Position numbers and translations under genes: made by a program. Source: Ruminiclostridium sp. (GTDB taxonomy: Bacteria > Bacillota > Clostridia > Oscillospirales > Ruminococcaceae). From it: a stretch of DNA of 32,270 bases. Positions 29,875-32,270 of the stretch are shown here, in pieces. How positions within the stretch are numbered: position 1 is the stretch's first letter; every line of letters begins with the position of its first letter. The stretch covers positions 1 through 32,270 of the forward strand of contig JAGBLA010000172.1 of NCBI GenBank assembly GCA_017635675.1, given 5' to 3'. The notes under the pieces were generated by a model, which was not told the DNA's origin, did not search any database, and saw only the letters and a list, made by a program, of their open reading frames with translations.

Positions 29875-30866
29875 TTGTCGCTCTCCTTGTCCTCGGGAAT
29901 GACCGCGTTCATGGCGGCTATGGCGGCTTCTATCTCCTTGTCGTCCGGCTCCTTGGTGGTGAGCCGCTGGAGCGCGAGCCCGGGGGCGGAGATGATTCGT
30001 GTAATGACATTGTCATAACGCCCCGCGAGCCGTATCACTTCGTAGGATATGCTCACTATCACAGGCAGCAGCAGCAGCTTGCAGGATACGCGCAGTATCA
30101 TGGCAAGCCCGTCGGAAACTCCGAACGCGTCGATGAACATCTGATTGTTTATCGGCGCTATGCTGTATATCAGTATGCTTATCAGCAGCACAAGGAATAT
30201 GAAGCTCGTGCCGCAGCGCGGGTGAAAGCGTGTCTGGGGCTTGACGTTCTCCACCGTGAGGTCAAGACCCTTTTCATAGCAGAATATGGTCTTGTGCTCC
30301 GCGCCGTGGTATTCATAGGTGCGGCGTATGCTCTCGGTGCGGGAGACCACCCACATATACGTGACGAATATGGCTATTTTCAGCACGCCCTCGAAAAGCG
30401 ACTGGAACGGCGAGAGGTCGGCCGCCTCACCCACAATGAGCTGCAAAAGCATGAAGAGCCATGTCGGCACGAACACGAAAAGCACTATCGCAAGCGCCAC
30501 GCCAAGCACCATTGCAATGGTCATGACCGCGCCCATGAGCTTATCGCCGAGCTTGTCGTCGAGCCACTTCTCGAACTTCGTCATTTCCTCCTCTTCACCG
30601 TCGTCGCCAGCCACCCCTGAAAGCTCCGCCGAGCGCGAGAGGTAGTAGTAACCGTCGGCAAGCTGGGACACGAAATTGACGGTGCCGCGGATAAACGGGA
30701 CTTTATTGTACCAGCGTTTCTGCTTGTTTTCCTTTTCCTCGATGACTATTTCCCCGTCCTTTTTGCGGACCGCCATTGCGGTCTTTTCGGGGCCTTTCAT
30801 CATTATGCCCTCTATGAGAGCCTGTCCGCCTATGGTGGTGCGGTGAAGTTTTTCCTTGTCTGCCAT
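29868..30866 (-). CDS. DUF1385 family membrane protein
   Basis: This 332-residue protein has the family signature: GGQALIEGIMM (13-23), HGAEHKT (187-193) and RFHPRCGTSF (213-222). The His and Cys residues suggest a metal site. Hydrophobic segments lie at about 111-134, 160-176, 221-239 and 255-280. I chose the ATG at 30866 with AAAGGAG 6 bases upstream; a longer frame to 31001 is not supported. The family often neighbours prmC and prfA in Firmicutes, but its function is not established. It overlaps prmC by 7 bases, so both come from the promoter at 30901-30929. Confidence 0.93.
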   Translation of the reverse strand: MADKEKLHRTTIGGQALIEGIMMKGPEKTAMAVRKKDGEIVIEEKENKQKRWYNKVPFIRGTVNFVSQLADGYYYLSRSAELSGVAGDDGEEEEMTKFEKWLDDKLGDKLMGAVMTIAMVLGVALAIVLFVFVPTWLFMLLQLIVGEAADLSPFQSLFEGVLKIAIFVTYMWVVSRTESIRRTYEYHGAEHKTIFCYEKGLDLTVENVKPQTRFHPRCGTSFIFLVLLISILIYSIAPINNQMFIDAFGVSDGLAMILRVSCKLLLLPVIVSISYEVIRLAGRYDNVITRIISAPGLALQRLTTKEPDDKEIEAAIAAMNAVIPEDKESDKW

Positions 30867-30900
30867 GTTATCTCCTTTGTTCCGGGTCGATGATACTGTT

Positions 30901-30929
30901 ATTATAATATATTCCGCGCGTTTTGTCAA
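30901..30929 (-). promoter_or_regulatory. Strong SigA-type promoter of the DUF1385-prmC operon
   Basis: On the minus strand, perfect -35 TTGACA (30924-30929) and perfect -10 TATAAT (30901-30906) are separated by 17 bases. The ATG lies about 35 bases downstream. Confidence 0.88.
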
Positions 30930-31016
30930 TCGGCAGCAAAACGCACAAAAAACTTTCCTGCCGTGCCGAAAAACTGTCATTTCACGAAAATATAAGTACA
31001 CCGCGCCCGAAAACAG

Positions 31017-31045
31017 TTGACTTGACGGGGGTTTTGCTGTATATT
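31017..31045 (+). promoter_or_regulatory. SigA-type promoter of the 31099 lipoprotein gene
   Basis: -35 TTGACT (31017-31022) and -10 TATATT (31040-31045) have a 17-base spacer. A shifted pair, TTGACG with TATATG, overlaps it. Confidence 0.7.
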
Positions 31046-31098
31046 ATATGTATGTGTGGACATTCTATTGACAGTAAAACAGAAAGGATATATATACT

Positions 31099-31953
31099 AT
31101 GAAGAAATTTTTGGCTGTGTTCGCTCTTACCGCCCTACTCGCGGTATCGGCGTGCAATAATAACGGCGCGGGTCAGCCCGCGGACACCTCCGCGGCGGAA
31201 ACCACAGGCAAGAAGGTCACTGCCGTGGCGTTTGAATCCGAGGAAAGACCCGATACCACCGAGGACGCTCTTAAATACATCGAACAGAACGCGCCGCTGT
31301 ACTATAATTATCTGAAACTCAGACGCAGCGTGCCGCTCACCCTTGAAGCCACTACCACATCGGGTGACGAGACTATCTTCTCGGGGCTCTACATCAAGGA
31401 TAAGGACAACATCGCCCAGTATTCAAAAAGCTCCTCGGGCGTTGAAAAGACCGTTCTCTACATGACCGACAAGGCATACGAGATAAACCATACCACCAAG
31501 ACGGTCTATACCTTCGACTGCGGCACCGAGGACGTTGAGATAATGTACAAGTCGCTCTCACTTGCGGTCATATACCTTGACGATGTAATGGCCTCCACCT
31601 ACGCCACCGACACCGCGGAATACGAGGGTACGGAATACGACCGCGTCGCCATTACCTCGGCACTTGACCCCACAAAGGAAATGAGCGATACCAACAGCGT
31701 TACCTCCTACCACTATTTCGACAAGAGCTCGGGCAGCACTGCCTACACCATAACCGAAAGCGGAGAGCACCGCTCGGTATCAAAGATAGAGCGTTTCGAG
31801 AATGCCTTCGACAACGACAGCATCTTCACTGTCCCCACAGATTATACTCAGAAGACATACGAAGACCTGCTCGCAGAGCACGACGCACAGCAGCAGGCTC
31901 TCGCAGAGGCTTACGAAGCCGAGCAGGCGGCACAGTCGCAGAAAGCCGAGTGA
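31099..31953 (+). CDS. Hypothetical lipoprotein
   Basis: I do not recognise this 284-residue protein. It has a lipoprotein signal ending at AVSAC (Cys19), a short Thr/Ala-rich spacer to about 40, and a folded part of about 200 residues rich in beta-prone stretches such as LTLEATTTSGDETIFSGLY, KTVLYMTDKAYEIN and YHYFDKSSGSTAYTI. The last 35 residues form an Ala/Glu/Gln-rich helix (QQQALAEAYEAEQAAQS). The pattern of paired strands recalls LolA-like or other ligand-binding envelope folds, but this is a guess. AAAGGA lies about 10 bases before the ATG. It stands alone between a divergent promoter and a repeat-type terminator. Confidence 0.8.
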   Translation: MKKFLAVFALTALLAVSACNNNGAGQPADTSAAETTGKKVTAVAFESEERPDTTEDALKYIEQNAPLYYNYLKLRRSVPLTLEATTTSGDETIFSGLYIKDKDNIAQYSKSSSGVEKTVLYMTDKAYEINHTTKTVYTFDCGTEDVEIMYKSLSLAVIYLDDVMASTYATDTAEYEGTEYDRVAITSALDPTKEMSDTNSVTSYHYFDKSSGSTAYTITESGEHRSVSKIERFENAFDNDSIFTVPTDYTQKTYEDLLAEHDAQQQALAEAYEAEQAAQSQKAE

Positions 31954-31954
31954 G

Positions 31955-32107
31955 ATTGGGGCTCTGCCCCAAACCCCGGCAGGGCTAACGCCGCCCTGCA
32001 CCTGCGCCAGCGTGACGCTGGACCCAACCCCGTAACACGGAGATTAGATACTCACATCTCAACGACAAAGAAACAGCAGACCCGTTACTTACGAATCTGC
32101 TGTTTTT
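31955..32107 (+). repeat. Dispersed terminator-linked repeat, unit 4 (short form)
   Basis: The unit starts one base after the lipoprotein stop codon with ATTGGGGCTCTGCCCCAAAC. It carries a different middle part (GGCAGGGC...GCCCTGC and CCAGCGTGACGCTGG hairpins) and joins the family again at CCGTAACACGGAGATTAG (32026-32043), followed by ACAAAGAAACAGCAGA and the terminal hairpin. The GCGGTGAGCACCGC block is missing. Confidence 0.75.
32073..32107 (+). terminator. Rho-independent terminator of the 31099 lipoprotein gene
   Basis: ACAGCAGA (32073-32080) pairs with TCTGCTGT (32096-32103), with CGT/ACG pairing further inside, and a T run follows (32103-32107). It is the same hairpin type as at 286-316 and 16247-16277. 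Confidence 0.82.
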
Positions 32108-32270
32108 ATATTTATAGTATTACCTCCGAAATCTCGGCAGACCGCCGCGCAGGGTTGAGGAGGCCTCCCACCTGCAATGACATATCTGCTGAAAGGTAAG
32201 CGGAGGCTCGACGACCCCAAGCGGCGGCGGCGCTTTTTGGTACTTTTTCTCGCTGCTGAGAAAAAGTACA
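32108..32270. repeat. Gene-free right edge with a second palindromic repeat-like element
   Basis: No gene is visible here. GGAGGCCTCC (about 32158-32167) is a perfect palindrome, GCGGCGGCGGCG is a short triplet run, and GTACTTTTTCTC (32240-32251) forms a 12-bp perfect inverted repeat with GAGAAAAAGTAC (32258-32269) around a GCTGCT loop. The element is cut by the window end. I recall similar palindromes as dispersed sequences in gut clostridia, but could not check. Confidence 0.45.

Noticed and set aside
1-32270. CRISPR array, tRNA or rRNA genes, prophage or insertion-sequence genes
   Set aside because: No regularly spaced repeats, cloverleaf sequences, ribosomal RNA stretches or transposase/integrase motifs were seen on either strand.

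Overview
The window looks like a chromosomal segment from a GC-rich, endospore-lineage member of the Clostridia, probably near Ruminococcaceae/Oscillospiraceae. The reasons are a complete spoIIAA-spoIIAB-sigF operon, Firmicutes-type Soj/Spo0J, FabK as the enoyl-ACP reductase, strong AGGAGG-type ribosome binding sites, and many SigA-like promoters with exact 17-bp spacers. It reads as ordinary chromosome with accessory patches. I see no phage, transposase, CRISPR array, tRNA or rRNA. The taxonomic call is inference.

Layout. Positions 1-1029 hold two tail-to-tail flavodoxin paralogs, the left one cut by the window edge, separated by a repeat-rich terminator region. Positions 1144-2562 (minus) are the forespore sigma-F operon. 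Positions 2777-3772 (minus) are two unknown small membrane proteins. Positions 3893-4813 (minus) encode a zinc-binding lipoprotein of the ZnuA/AdcA type. Positions 5027-9928 (plus) run parA, parB, serS and a large unknown membrane-anchored protein with a repetitive tail. Position 9986-10732 (minus) is an orphan FliD-C-like protein. Positions 10966-16021 (plus) form an envelope module: a DUF308/HdeD-like membrane protein, an MMPL/RND-type transporter, and a secreted protein with xxxLxxG heptads.

Positions 16305-24719 (minus) hold most of type II fatty-acid synthesis: fabH, fabK, fabG, fabF, accB, fabZ, accC, accD and accA, followed by acpP on its own promoter. fabD is divergent at 24912 (plus) and leads into aroE, aroK and an amidohydrolase, the last three joined by ATGA overlaps. 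A small lipoprotein resembling Cthe_2159-type carbohydrate-binding proteins follows. Positions 29050-30866 (minus) encode a DUF1385 membrane protein and prmC. Positions 31099-31953 (plus) encode an unknown lipoprotein.

How the genes work together. AccABCD makes malonyl-CoA, FabD loads it on ACP, FabH starts chains, and FabF, FabG, FabZ and FabK elongate them, so initiation and elongation are complete in the window. SpoIIAA, SpoIIAB and SigF form the partner-switching circuit that fires the first forespore sigma factor, and Soj/Spo0J segregate the chromosome.

The least explained material is a modular intergenic repeat family. Its units directly follow plus-strand stop codons at three places (221, 16061, 31955), end in a related CAGCAGA/TCTGCTG terminator hairpin, and have shuffled internal modules. 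An inverted unit sits between the flavodoxins. Other points of interest are the MMPL/LxxG module, a structured element at 10802-10917, the orphan FliD-like protein, and a shared TGTACTGT motif at the two divergent fab promoters.
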